Below the pieces are notes generated by a model, which saw nothing but the letters and a program-made list of their open reading frames with translations, was not told the origin of the DNA and searched no databases. Source: Bacteroides sp. Marseille-P3684 (lineage in GTDB: Bacteria > Bacteroidota > Bacteroidia > Bacteroidales > Bacteroidaceae). From it: a DNA stretch of 64,000 bases. The translations under genes and the position numbers were made by a program. Of this stretch, positions 33,966 to 42,117 are shown in pieces. The stretch is taken from NCBI RefSeq assembly GCF_900291465.1, contig NZ_LT985808.1:1543912-1607911 (forward strand). Direction: 5' to 3'. Numbering within the stretch: the stretch's first letter is position 1; the number at the start of each line of letters is the position of its first letter.

Positions 33966-35360
33966 ATGAATACATTATTCGACAAAATCTGGGACGCACA
34001 CGTGGTGCAGCAAGTTGCCGACGGTCCCACACAGTTATACATCGACCGCTTGTACTGTCACGAGGTGACCAGTCCGCAGGCCTTTGCCGGGTTGCGGGCA
34101 CGCGGTCTGAAACCTTTCCGTCCCGAACGTATCTATTGCATGCCCGACCATAACACGCCGACGCACGACCAGGACAAGCCCATCGAGGACCCCGTGTCGC
34201 GCACCCAGGTGGACACGCTGGCAAAGAATGCCGCAGAATTCGGGCTGACACACTTCGGCATGATGAATCCCAGGAACGGCATCATCCACGTCGTCGGTCC
34301 GGAACGCGGACTGACCCTGCCCGGCATGACCATCGTCTGTGGAGACTCCCACACCTCGACGCACGGAGCCATGGGAGCCGTGGCATTCGGCATCGGGACG
34401 AGTGAGGTCGAGATGGTGCTCGCCTCGCAGTGCATCCTTCAGACGCGTCCCAAGACCATGCGCATCACCGTCGACGGACGTCTGGGACGGGGTGTCACGG
34501 CAAAGGACCTGGCACTCTACATGATGTCCCGGATGACCACCAGTGGAGCCACCGGCTACTTTGTGGAGTATGCCGGCGAGGCGGTGCGCAGCCTGACGAT
34601 GGAGGGACGCCTCACGTTGTGCAACCTCTCCATCGAGATGGGAGCACGGGGCGGCATGGTCGCTCCCGACGAGACGACGTTCGCCTACATCCGCGGACGT
34701 GAATATGCACCGAAGGGTGCCGACTGGGACAAGGCGCTGGCCTACTGGCGGACGCTGAAGAGCGATGAGGATGCCGTGTTTGACAAGGAGGTGCGCTTTG
34801 ATGCGGCGGACATCGAGCCGATGATTACCTACGGGACCAACCCCGGCATGGGTATGGGCATCACCGGCCACATCCCCACGACCGACACGATGAGCGAGGT
34901 GGAGAAGGCTTCGTTCGAGAAGTCGATGCACTACATGGGCTTCCAACCCGGCGAACAGCTGTTGGGCAAGCCGGTCGACTACGTCTTCCTGGGAGCCTGC
35001 ACCAACGGACGCATCGAGGACTTCCGTGCGTTCGCCTCATTGGTGAAGGGACGGCACAAGGCGGCACACATCACGGCGTGGCTGGTGCCCGGTTCGTGGA
35101 TGGTGGCTGAGCAGATACGCGAGGAAGGACTTGACCGGGTGCTCGAGGAGGCAGGTTTTGCCATCCGTCAGCCGGGCTGTTCCGCCTGTCTCGCCATGAA
35201 CGACGACAAGATTCCGGCAGGGAAATATGCCGTGTCGACCAGCAACCGTAACTTCGAGGGACGGCAGGGTCCCGGTTCGCGGACGTTGCTTGCCAGTCCG
35301 CTGGTAGCAGCCGCAGCCGCAGTGACCGGCGTCATCACCGACCCGCGCGAACTGCTTTAG
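33966..35360 (+). CDS. leuC: 3-isopropylmalate dehydratase, large subunit
   Basis: Iron-sulfur hydro-lyase that isomerises 2- to 3-isopropylmalate, together with LeuD. 464 residues. It begins with [38 protein letters not shown]. The 4Fe-4S cysteines are visible as [15 protein letters not shown] and [48 protein letters not shown] is another family signature. leuD follows after 37 bp. Confidence 0.97.
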   Translation: MNTLFDKIWDAHVVQQVADGPTQLYIDRLYCHEVTSPQAFAGLRARGLKPFRPERIYCMPDHNTPTHDQDKPIEDPVSRTQVDTLAKNAAEFGLTHFGMMNPRNGIIHVVGPERGLTLPGMTIVCGDSHTSTHGAMGAVAFGIGTSEVEMVLASQCILQTRPKTMRITVDGRLGRGVTAKDLALYMMSRMTTSGATGYFVEYAGEAVRSLTMEGRLTLCNLSIEMGARGGMVAPDETTFAYIRGREYAPKGADWDKALAYWRTLKSDEDAVFDKEVRFDAADIEPMITYGTNPGMGMGITGHIPTTDTMSEVEKASFEKSMHYMGFQPGEQLLGKPVDYVFLGACTNGRIEDFRAFASLVKGRHKAAHITAWLVPGSWMVAEQIREEGLDRVLEEAGFAIRQPGCSACLAMNDDKIPAGKYAVSTSNRNFEGRQGPGSRTLLASPLVAAAAAVTGVITDPRELL

Positions 35361-35397
35361 CCCAAGTCCCCAATCGGTCATTTAAAAGTATACAACA

Positions 35398-35985
35398 ATG
35401 AAACAGAAATTCAATATCATCACCAGCACGTGCGTGCCCCTTCCGTTGGAGAATGTCGATACCGACCAGATTATCCCCGCACGTTTCCTCAAAGCCACGA
35501 CGCGCGAAGGGTTCGGCGACAATCTCTTCCGCGACTGGCGTTACCGTGCCGACGGCACTCCCAACCCCGACTTTGTGTTGAACGACCCGACCTACGGCGG
35601 ACAAATCCTCGTGGCAGGCAAGAACTTCGGTTCCGGTTCCAGCCGCGAGCATGCAGCCTGGGCCATTGCCGACTATGGCTTCCGCGTGGTCGTTTCGAGT
35701 TTCTTTGCCGACATCCACAAGAACAACGAGCTGAACAATTTCGTCCTCCCCGTGGTCGTGAGCGAACCCTTCCTGAAGGAGCTGTTCGACAGCATCTATG
35801 CCGACCCGAAGACGGAAGTCGTGGTCGATCTTCCCGCGCAGACCATCACCAACCGGGCAACGGGCAAGAGCGAACCGTTTGAAATCAATGCCTACAAGAA
35901 GCATTGTCTGATGAACGGCTTGGACGACATCGACTTCCTGGTGGAGAGCCGGGACAAGATTGAAGCGTGGGAGAAGAAACAGTAA
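35398..35985 (+). CDS. leuD: 3-isopropylmalate dehydratase, small subunit
   Basis: Swivelling small subunit that completes the LeuC active site. 195 residues, the usual length. LENVDTDQIIPARFLK and FGSGSSREHAAWAIADYGFRVVVSSFFADIHKNNELNN are the signature substrate loops. It ends 10 bp before the next gene, which suggests coupled expression within the operon. Confidence 0.97.
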   Translation: MKQKFNIITSTCVPLPLENVDTDQIIPARFLKATTREGFGDNLFRDWRYRADGTPNPDFVLNDPTYGGQILVAGKNFGSGSSREHAAWAIADYGFRVVVSSFFADIHKNNELNNFVLPVVVSEPFLKELFDSIYADPKTEVVVDLPAQTITNRATGKSEPFEINAYKKHCLMNGLDDIDFLVESRDKIEAWEKKQ

Positions 35986-35995
35986 ACCGACATAC

Positions 35996-37537
35996 ATGGA
36001 AAATCATCCTCAAATAGAAATCATGGACACGACGCTGCGCGACGGCGAACAGACCAGCGGCGTATCGTTCATGCCCCATGAGAAACTGATGATTGCGCGG
36101 CTGTTGCTTGAGGAGGTAAAGGTGGACCGCATCGAGGTGGCTTCCGCCCGGGTGTCTGACGGCGAGATGAAAGCCGTGCATGGCATTTGCGAGTGGGCGG
36201 CACGCCACGGCATGCTCGACCGGGTGGAGGTGCTGGGCTTTGTCGACGGTGGGACGTCGTTGCGTTGGATTCGTCAGGCAGGCGGAAAGGTCATCAACCT
36301 GCTCACCAAGGGGTCGCTCAAGCATTGCCGCGGGCAGTTGGGCAAGACGCCTGAAGAGCACATTGCCGACATCCGTGCCGTGGTCCGTATGGCGGACGAG
36401 ATGGGCATCGCCGTCAACATCTACCTGGAGGACTGGAGCAACGGCATGAAGGATTCGCCCGACTATGTGTTCCAACTGATGGACGGACTGACCGGGACCA
36501 GCATCCGCCGCTACATGCTGCCCGACACGTTGGGCATTCTCAACCCCTTGCAGGTCATCGAGTATTTCCGCAAGATGAAGAAGCGTTACCCCGACCTGCA
36601 CTTCGACTTCCACGCGCACAATGACTACGACCTGGCGGTGAGCAATGTGCTGGCTGCCGTCCTGAGCGGTGCCAAGGGACTCCACACGACCATCAACGGA
36701 CTGGGCGAGCGGGCAGGCAATGCGCCACTTGCCAGCGTGCAGGCGATTCTGAAGGACCATTTCAGTGCCGTCACGAACATCCATGAAGAGAAGCTCAACG
36801 ATGTGAGCCGGGTGGTGGAGTCGTACTCCGGCATCTCCATCCCGCCCAACCAGCCCATCGTCGGCGAGAACGTCTTCACGCAGGTGGCAGGAGTGCATGC
36901 CGACGGCGACAACAAGAACAACCTCTACTGCAACGACCTTCTGCCCGAGCGTTTCGGACGCAAGCGCGAATATGCCCTGGGCAAGACCAGCGGCAAGGCG
37001 AACATCCGCAAGAACCTCGAAGACCTGGGACTGGAGCTGGACGAAGAGTCGATGCGCAAGGTGACGGAACGCATCATCGAGCTGGGCGACAAGAAGGAGC
37101 TGGTCACACAGGAGGACCTGCCCTACATCGTGAGCGATGTGCTGAAGCACGGCGTGAAGGGCGACCGCGTGAAGCTGAAGAGCTACATCGTCAACCTCGC
37201 CTACGGGCTGAAGCCGATGGCGACCATCAAGATGGAAATCGACGGACGCGAATACGAAGAGAGCTCCAGCGGAGACGGACAGTATGACGCCTTTGTGCGT
37301 GCCTTGCGCAAGATATATAAGGTAACGCTGGGACGCACCTTCCCCATGTTGACCAACTATGCCGTCAGCATCCCGCCCGGTGGACGGACCGATGCCTTTG
37401 TGCAGACAGTCATCACCTGGAGCTACAACGGCAAGGTGTTCCGTACCCGTGGCTTTGATGCCGACCAGACGGAGGCTGCCATCAAGGCGACGGTCAAGAT
37501 GCTGAACCTGATTGAAGGGGACCAGGGAATGAGTTGA
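35996..37537 (+). CDS. Second LeuA-family synthase (2-isopropylmalate or citramalate synthase)
   Basis: 513 residues from the ATG at 35996; the frame is open upstream into leuD but that part has no homology. It opens with [23 protein letters not shown], the same fold as LeuA, with HAHNDYDLAVSNVLAAVLSGAKGLHTTINGLGERAGNAPLA and a C-terminal regulatory domain. It is clearly diverged from the leuA gene 3.5 kb upstream and lies inside the same operon. Paralogues of this kind in Bacteroidetes could be (R)-citramalate synthases, giving a threonine-independent route to isoleucine; this would fit a leader that contains isoleucine as well as leucine codons. The substrate cannot be fixed from the sequence. 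Confidence 0.88.
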   Translation: MENHPQIEIMDTTLRDGEQTSGVSFMPHEKLMIARLLLEEVKVDRIEVASARVSDGEMKAVHGICEWAARHGMLDRVEVLGFVDGGTSLRWIRQAGGKVINLLTKGSLKHCRGQLGKTPEEHIADIRAVVRMADEMGIAVNIYLEDWSNGMKDSPDYVFQLMDGLTGTSIRRYMLPDTLGILNPLQVIEYFRKMKKRYPDLHFDFHAHNDYDLAVSNVLAAVLSGAKGLHTTINGLGERAGNAPLASVQAILKDHFSAVTNIHEEKLNDVSRVVESYSGISIPPNQPIVGENVFTQVAGVHADGDNKNNLYCNDLLPERFGRKREYALGKTSGKANIRKNLEDLGLELDEESMRKVTERIIELGDKKELVTQEDLPYIVSDVLKHGVKGDRVKLKSYIVNLAYGLKPMATIKMEIDGREYEESSSGDGQYDAFVRALRKIYKVTLGRTFPMLTNYAVSIPPGGRTDAFVQTVITWSYNGKVFRTRGFDADQTEAAIKATVKMLNLIEGDQGMS

Positions 37538-37590
37538 ACTGAAATAATACGTATTTTTGCAATCCAAAACACTCACAAACTTACAACAGT

Positions 37591-38655
37591 ATGGAATTTA
37601 AAATAGCAGTATTGGCCGGCGACGGCATTGGCCCTGAGATATCCGTGCAGGGTGTGAACGTGATGACAGCCGTGTGCGAGAAGTTCGGGCACAGCGTGAA
37701 CTATGAATATGCACTCTGCGGAGCCGATGCCATCGACAAGGTGGGCGACCCCTTCCCCGAGGCGACCTACGAGGCGTGCCGGCGTGCCGATGCCGTGCTC
37801 TTCTCTGCTGTCGGACACCCGAAGTTCGACAATGACCCCACGGCAAAGGTTCGTCCGGAACAGGGGCTGCTGGCAATGCGTAAGAAGCTGGGGCTTTTCG
37901 CCAACATCCGTCCCGTGCAGACGTTCAAGTGCCTGCTCCATAAATCGCCCTTGCGCAAGGAGCTGGTCGAGGGGGCCGACTTCATCTGCATCCGCGAGCT
38001 CACCGGAGGCATGTACTTCGGTGAGAAGTATCAGGACAATGACAAAGCCTACGATACGAACTACTACACCCGTCCCGAGATTGAACGCATCCTGAAAGTC
38101 GGCTTTGAGTATGCCATGAAGCGCCGCCGCCACCTCACTGTGGTCGACAAGGCGAACGTGCTGGCATCCTCCCGTCTGTGGCGTCAGATAGCCCAGGAGA
38201 TGGCACCCGCCTATCCTGAAGTGACCACGGACTACATGTATGTCGACAACGCCGCCATGCGCATGATTCAGGAACCGACCTTCTTTGACGTGATGGTGAC
38301 GGAGAACACCTTCGGCGACATCCTGACCGATGAAGGCTCCGTCATCAGCGGTTCGATGGGATTGCTGCCGTCGGCATCGACCGGAGAGAGCACACCGGTC
38401 TTTGAACCCATCCACGGTTCGTGGCCGCAGGCAGCCGGACTGAACATTGCCAATCCGGTGGCACAAATCCTTTCGGTGGCGATGCTCTTTGAGTATTTTG
38501 ACCGGAAGGAAGAAGGCGCGCTCATCCGCCGTGCCGTCGATGCTTCCCTGGATGCCAACGTGCGCACACCCGAAATCCAGGTGGAAGGTGGAGCCCGATA
38601 CGGCACGAAGGAAGTGGGCGAGTGGATTATCGACTACATCCGCCGCGAGGCATAG
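37591..38655 (+). CDS. leuB: 3-isopropylmalate dehydrogenase
   Basis: NAD-dependent oxidative decarboxylation giving 2-oxoisocaproate, the precursor of leucine. 354 residues starting [25 protein letters not shown]. Substrate arginines occur in NIRPVQ and [15 protein letters not shown]; the lysine/tyrosine and metal-binding residues appear in [62 protein letters not shown]. Last gene of the leucine operon, 53 bp after the second synthase. Confidence 0.97.
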   Translation: MEFKIAVLAGDGIGPEISVQGVNVMTAVCEKFGHSVNYEYALCGADAIDKVGDPFPEATYEACRRADAVLFSAVGHPKFDNDPTAKVRPEQGLLAMRKKLGLFANIRPVQTFKCLLHKSPLRKELVEGADFICIRELTGGMYFGEKYQDNDKAYDTNYYTRPEIERILKVGFEYAMKRRRHLTVVDKANVLASSRLWRQIAQEMAPAYPEVTTDYMYVDNAAMRMIQEPTFFDVMVTENTFGDILTDEGSVISGSMGLLPSASTGESTPVFEPIHGSWPQAAGLNIANPVAQILSVAMLFEYFDRKEEGALIRRAVDASLDANVRTPEIQVEGGARYGTKEVGEWIIDYIRREA

Positions 38656-38704
38656 AACCCGCAGGAGATTGGACGGACGGAGGGACTTGTCCCTCTTCCA
38701 ACAC

Positions 38705-38837
38705 AGGGACAGACCTGGAACAAGCCGGCCTTAGACAGACCAAAGTATTATACTTAGCCTGCCTAAGTATTATACTTAGGGTGCCAAAGTATTATACTTA
38801 GGTCTGTCTAAGTGGCGGTTTAACCGGGTCTGTCCCT
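38705..38837. repeat. Palindrome array 4: different core, 22-bp period, nested inverted repeats
   Basis: Three 13-bp palindromes AAGTATTATACTT start at 38743, 38765 and 38787, exactly 22 bp apart. Around them CTTAGACAGACC (38730-38741) is the exact complement of GGTCTGTCTAAG (38801-38812), and further out AGGGACAGACC (38705-38715) matches GGTCTGTCCCT (38827-38837). It lies between leuB and the TlpA gene. It shares no obvious sequence with the AAACAATATTGTTT arrays beyond the period. Confidence 0.9.
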
Positions 38838-38959
38838 TACTTTGATGCGATGGATGTACGCCAAGGACGCGATGGAAAGAAAAAACGTGCCTCAAAATGC
38901 TTTGAGATGTCATATTTTTTTGTTCCTTTACAGCCGCAAAAATAAAACATGAAGCAACC

Positions 38960-40117
38960 ATGAAACGATTATTCAGCTATTTGATGGGAGGATGCCTGCT
39001 CGCAGCCTGTGCAGCTCCCCAACACGATGAAATCAGTGGTGAACTGACCGACTTGGATGCCGACAGCATCATCGTCTATTCCTACCCGTTCGGTTCACGC
39101 AGCCAGGACGATGTAAAGATGGATACGATTGCCGCTCCGCAAGGCAAGTTCGTCGTCAATGTGGGCGACAGCGTGGTGAAGGGTGTCACCATCCGTCCGT
39201 GGAAGACCCCGGTGCCCGATGCCGATGGCAAGATTCGTCCGGTAATGATGAAGGGTGTCAACTTTATTCTTGTTCCGGGTGCTCCCCTGACGCTGACCGG
39301 AACGCTGGATAACTATACATTGGGCGGTTCCCCCGTCTATGAAGCTTACAATACCCTGCTGACTCAGCTGAAGCCTTATGAAGCCAAGATTGACTCCGTG
39401 AGCAAGCTGTGCAGGGATATGGGCAAGCAGGGTGTAGGACGCGACTCCATTATGCAGGCTTATGCTCCGGTGGAAGGATGGCAGGACGAGATGGAGCAAA
39501 TCCATGTGGACTTCGTGAAGCAACATGCCGACCAGGATGCAGCGCTGTTGGCGTTGCTCAACGTACGTTCGGCAAAGAGCATCCATGAACTGCTGGGCGC
39601 AATCGCCGAACCGGTACGTACGGGTGTCTTGTCGTCCCTCTATGACGTCATGAAGACGAACAATGACAAGGCGATGGCACGCGAGGCTGCCAAAGAGAAA
39701 ATCAAGGAGGGCGCCGAAGCTCCCGACTTCACCCTGAAGGATATCAACGGCAAGGACTTTACGCTCTCTTCGTTGCGCGGCAACAAGTATGTCGTGCTCG
39801 ACTTCTGGGGAAGCTGGTGCGGATGGTGCATCAAGGGCATGCCCGACATGAAGAAGTACTATGAGAAGTATAAGAACAAGCTGGAGATTGTCGGCATCGA
39901 CTGCAATGACACCGAAGACTCCTGGAAGGCTGCCGTCGAGACCCATGCACTCCCGTGGATTCACGTACGCAATGCCGGCGACCCGGACATCAGCGTGATG
40001 TATGCCATCGAAGGCTATCCCACCAAGATTGTGCTCGACAAGGAAGGCAAGATTGCCAAAGTCGTTGTCGGCGAAGATCCCGAGTTCTATAAGTACCTGG
40101 ACAGCCTGTTGAAGTAA
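38960..40117 (+). CDS. TlpA-type thioredoxin lipoprotein with DUF4369 (CGWC)
   Basis: 385 residues. Lipoprotein signal MKRLFSYLMGGCLLAACAAPQ, a DUF4369-like N-terminal half, and a thioredoxin domain (about 240-385) with LDFWGSWCGWCIKGMPDMKKYY. The active-site dipeptide GW is the third variant among the three TlpA proteins in this window (others GP and GM). It is downstream of the leucine operon but separated by the palindrome array, and ends in its own hairpin terminator. Confidence 0.88.
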   Translation: MKRLFSYLMGGCLLAACAAPQHDEISGELTDLDADSIIVYSYPFGSRSQDDVKMDTIAAPQGKFVVNVGDSVVKGVTIRPWKTPVPDADGKIRPVMMKGVNFILVPGAPLTLTGTLDNYTLGGSPVYEAYNTLLTQLKPYEAKIDSVSKLCRDMGKQGVGRDSIMQAYAPVEGWQDEMEQIHVDFVKQHADQDAALLALLNVRSAKSIHELLGAIAEPVRTGVLSSLYDVMKTNNDKAMAREAAKEKIKEGAEAPDFTLKDINGKDFTLSSLRGNKYVVLDFWGSWCGWCIKGMPDMKKYYEKYKNKLEIVGIDCNDTEDSWKAAVETHALPWIHVRNAGDPDISVMYAIEGYPTKIVLDKEGKIAKVVVGEDPEFYKYLDSLLK

Positions 40118-40148
40118 GCTGTCCGTAGCCCGGAACGGGAAAAGAAGG

Positions 40149-40186
40149 CGACGCAGGGTGAACATGACCGCTCATCCTGCGTCGTC
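40149..40186 (+). terminator. Hairpin after the CGWC TlpA gene
   Basis: GCGACGCAGGGTGA (40149-40162) pairs with TCATCCTGCGTCGT (40173-40186), allowing G:T pairs. Only a weak T-rich tail. Confidence 0.55.
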
Positions 40187-40208
40187 TGTGTATATACGGG
40201 TCACGAAA

Positions 40209-40240
40209 GTTGCATCTTCTCCCGCAGTTGCCTACTTTTG
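40209..40240 (+). promoter_or_regulatory. Promoter of the GH28 gene
   Basis: TACTTTTG (40233-40240) is the -7 element with a TTGC-like -33 element at about 40210. It leaves a long untranslated leader of about 160 bases before the ATG at 40406. Confidence 0.55.
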
Positions 40241-40250
40241 TCCCGTCAAA

Positions 40251-40327
40251 CCCGAATCGGTCATTAGACTTTGAGTAGATTGTTCGCATCTGGAGAGAAC
40301 TTTGAGCGGTCTGATGACCGATTCGGG
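40251..40327 (+). promoter_or_regulatory. 19-bp hairpin in the leader of the GH28 gene
   Basis: CCCGAATCGGTCAT (40251-40264) pairs perfectly with ATGACCGATTCGGG (40314-40327), and the pairing continues through AGAC/GTCT with one T:G pair to 19 bp. The loop contains two copies of ACTTTGAG. GTTAACC is repeated just after it. Could be a structured leader or a protein-binding site. Confidence 0.6.
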
Positions 40328-40405
40328 GTTAACCTTATGATTATTCTCTACTGAATTGTTAACCACAACTGGAGCTTGCGACAGTTGCATAAAACTATCG
40401 AAAAC

Positions 40406-42001
40406 ATGAAACCGACAATCCCTTTCCGTACGCCGATGCGTGCGCTGCGGGCGATGGTAGTCGCCGCCTGTCTGTGGGCAGGAGCCTGCCTCCCGTTGCC
40501 TGCACAGACCCGGGCTGTCATCCCGACTGCCGACCAGGTGGGCGCAGACTGTATGCCCGACACCCTGGCACCCATCCGTGCCCCGTTTGAGATGCCCCAA
40601 CTCACACGCCCCGTCTTTCCGGACCATACGCGGACGCTGACCGCACAGGAACTGCAACAGCACCGGCTGGCATCCGTTGCCATCCAACAGGCCATCGACG
40701 AGACCAGCCGACGGGGAGGAGGGACGGTCATCGTGCCGTCCGGTGTGTGGAACGTGGGACGCATCGAACTGAAAAGCCGCGTCAACCTGCATCTGTCTGA
40801 AGGAGCCGAGCTGCACTTCAGCGGACGGGTGGAAGATTATCTGCCCGTGGTCTTCACCCGTAGTGCGGGCGTCGAGGGAATGTCGCTCGGCAGCTTCGTT
40901 TATGCCTGCGGACAGGAGAACATCGCCTTGACCGGAAAGGGACGGCTCATCGGTCCCGAGCGCGACTGCCCCATCCTGAAACAGAACATCGGCTATGGCG
41001 ACTTTGACCGCTACATTGCCTATGACAAGCCTGCCACCGAACGCATCTATGACGGGCATGACGGCACGGCGGTCTTCCTGCCGACCTTCATCGGACCAGT
41101 CAACTGCCGCAATGTCCTCATCGAAGGCGTGAGCCTCGAACGTTCGGTGTTCTGGAACATCGTGCCTACCTACTGCGACGGGGTCATCATCCGTGGCGTG
41201 ACGGTGAACTCCGCCGGCATCCCTACGGGCGACGGCATGGACATCGAGTCGTGCCGCAACGTGCTGATCGAGTACAACACGATTTCAGCCGGCGACGACT
41301 GTTTCACGCTGAAGGCAGGACGGGGAATAGACGGTCTGCGGGTGAACCGTCCGAGTGAGAACATCGTCTTGCGCTACAACCTCGCGCTGACCGGTCACGG
41401 CGGCATCACCTGTGGCAGCGAGACTGCCGGAGTGATACGCAACGTGTATGCCCACGACTGTGTGTTCCAGGGCACGGACGTCGGTCTGCGCTTCAAGACA
41501 CGACGTCCGCGGGGCGGAGGAGGCGAACAGCTCTACTATGAGCGCATCCGCATGAACCTGCATGCCACTGCCATCCACTTTGACATGCTGGGCTCCAGTC
41601 AGTACGTCGGTTCACTGGCAGGACGTGCGTGGGTCGAGCCGGACCGTTTCACGCCGTTCTACCGTCAGGTCCGCATCAGCGATGTCGTGGTGGAGGACGC
41701 GACCCACTTCCTCAAGGTCAGCGGCATCCCCGAATCGCCGGCAACGGACGTACGCATCTCGCGTGCCACCTCGAACTCCGGACAGCTCATCCGCATTCAC
41801 GACATGGACGGGCTGGTGCTGGAAGATGCCGAACTGACTTCGCCTGACAATACCGTGGAGATATCCGACGGACGCAACCTCCGCTTCGAACGTGTGTCGT
41901 TCAAGGTGGACGGCGGACGGGTGTACCGGCAGATTGACGGCAAGCTCTCGTCACACATCGACTTCGTGGACTGTACACCCGAGGTGGAGGTCAAGCCGTG
42001 A
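40406..42001 (+). CDS. Polygalacturonase (glycoside hydrolase family 28)
   Basis: 531 residues from the ATG at 40406, which opens a signal peptide (MKPTIPFRTPMRALRAMVVAACLWAGACLPLPAQ); the frame is open 10 codons upstream. The domain is a right-handed beta-helix with all GH28 catalytic features: GDGMDIESC, AGDDCFTLKAG (two Asp), GHGGITCGSE (His) and RFKTRRPRGGGGE (Arg-Lys). It would cut alpha-1,4-galacturonan in the periplasm or at the surface. It is immediately upstream of a pectinesterase/pectate lyase fusion, so the two form a small pectin-degrading unit. Confidence 0.93.
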   Translation: MKPTIPFRTPMRALRAMVVAACLWAGACLPLPAQTRAVIPTADQVGADCMPDTLAPIRAPFEMPQLTRPVFPDHTRTLTAQELQQHRLASVAIQQAIDETSRRGGGTVIVPSGVWNVGRIELKSRVNLHLSEGAELHFSGRVEDYLPVVFTRSAGVEGMSLGSFVYACGQENIALTGKGRLIGPERDCPILKQNIGYGDFDRYIAYDKPATERIYDGHDGTAVFLPTFIGPVNCRNVLIEGVSLERSVFWNIVPTYCDGVIIRGVTVNSAGIPTGDGMDIESCRNVLIEYNTISAGDDCFTLKAGRGIDGLRVNRPSENIVLRYNLALTGHGGITCGSETAGVIRNVYAHDCVFQGTDVGLRFKTRRPRGGGGEQLYYERIRMNLHATAIHFDMLGSSQYVGSLAGRAWVEPDRFTPFYRQVRISDVVVEDATHFLKVSGIPESPATDVRISRATSNSGQLIRIHDMDGLVLEDAELTSPDNTVEISDGRNLRFERVSFKVDGGRVYRQIDGKLSSHIDFVDCTPEVEVKP

Positions 42002-42117
42002 GGCAGGGCAGCGTCGGCGCAGCGTGAAAAAGAGGTTAAATCTCAGGCGTGAGACTAAGCTTCGGACACCACGCCGCGTCTTAGATACAATCAAAAGAAC
42101 AGTAACAGAACATCCTT

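Noticed and set aside
35885-37576. 563-codon minus-strand frame
   Set aside because: Antisense to the second LeuA-type gene, with no domain; an effect of codon use.
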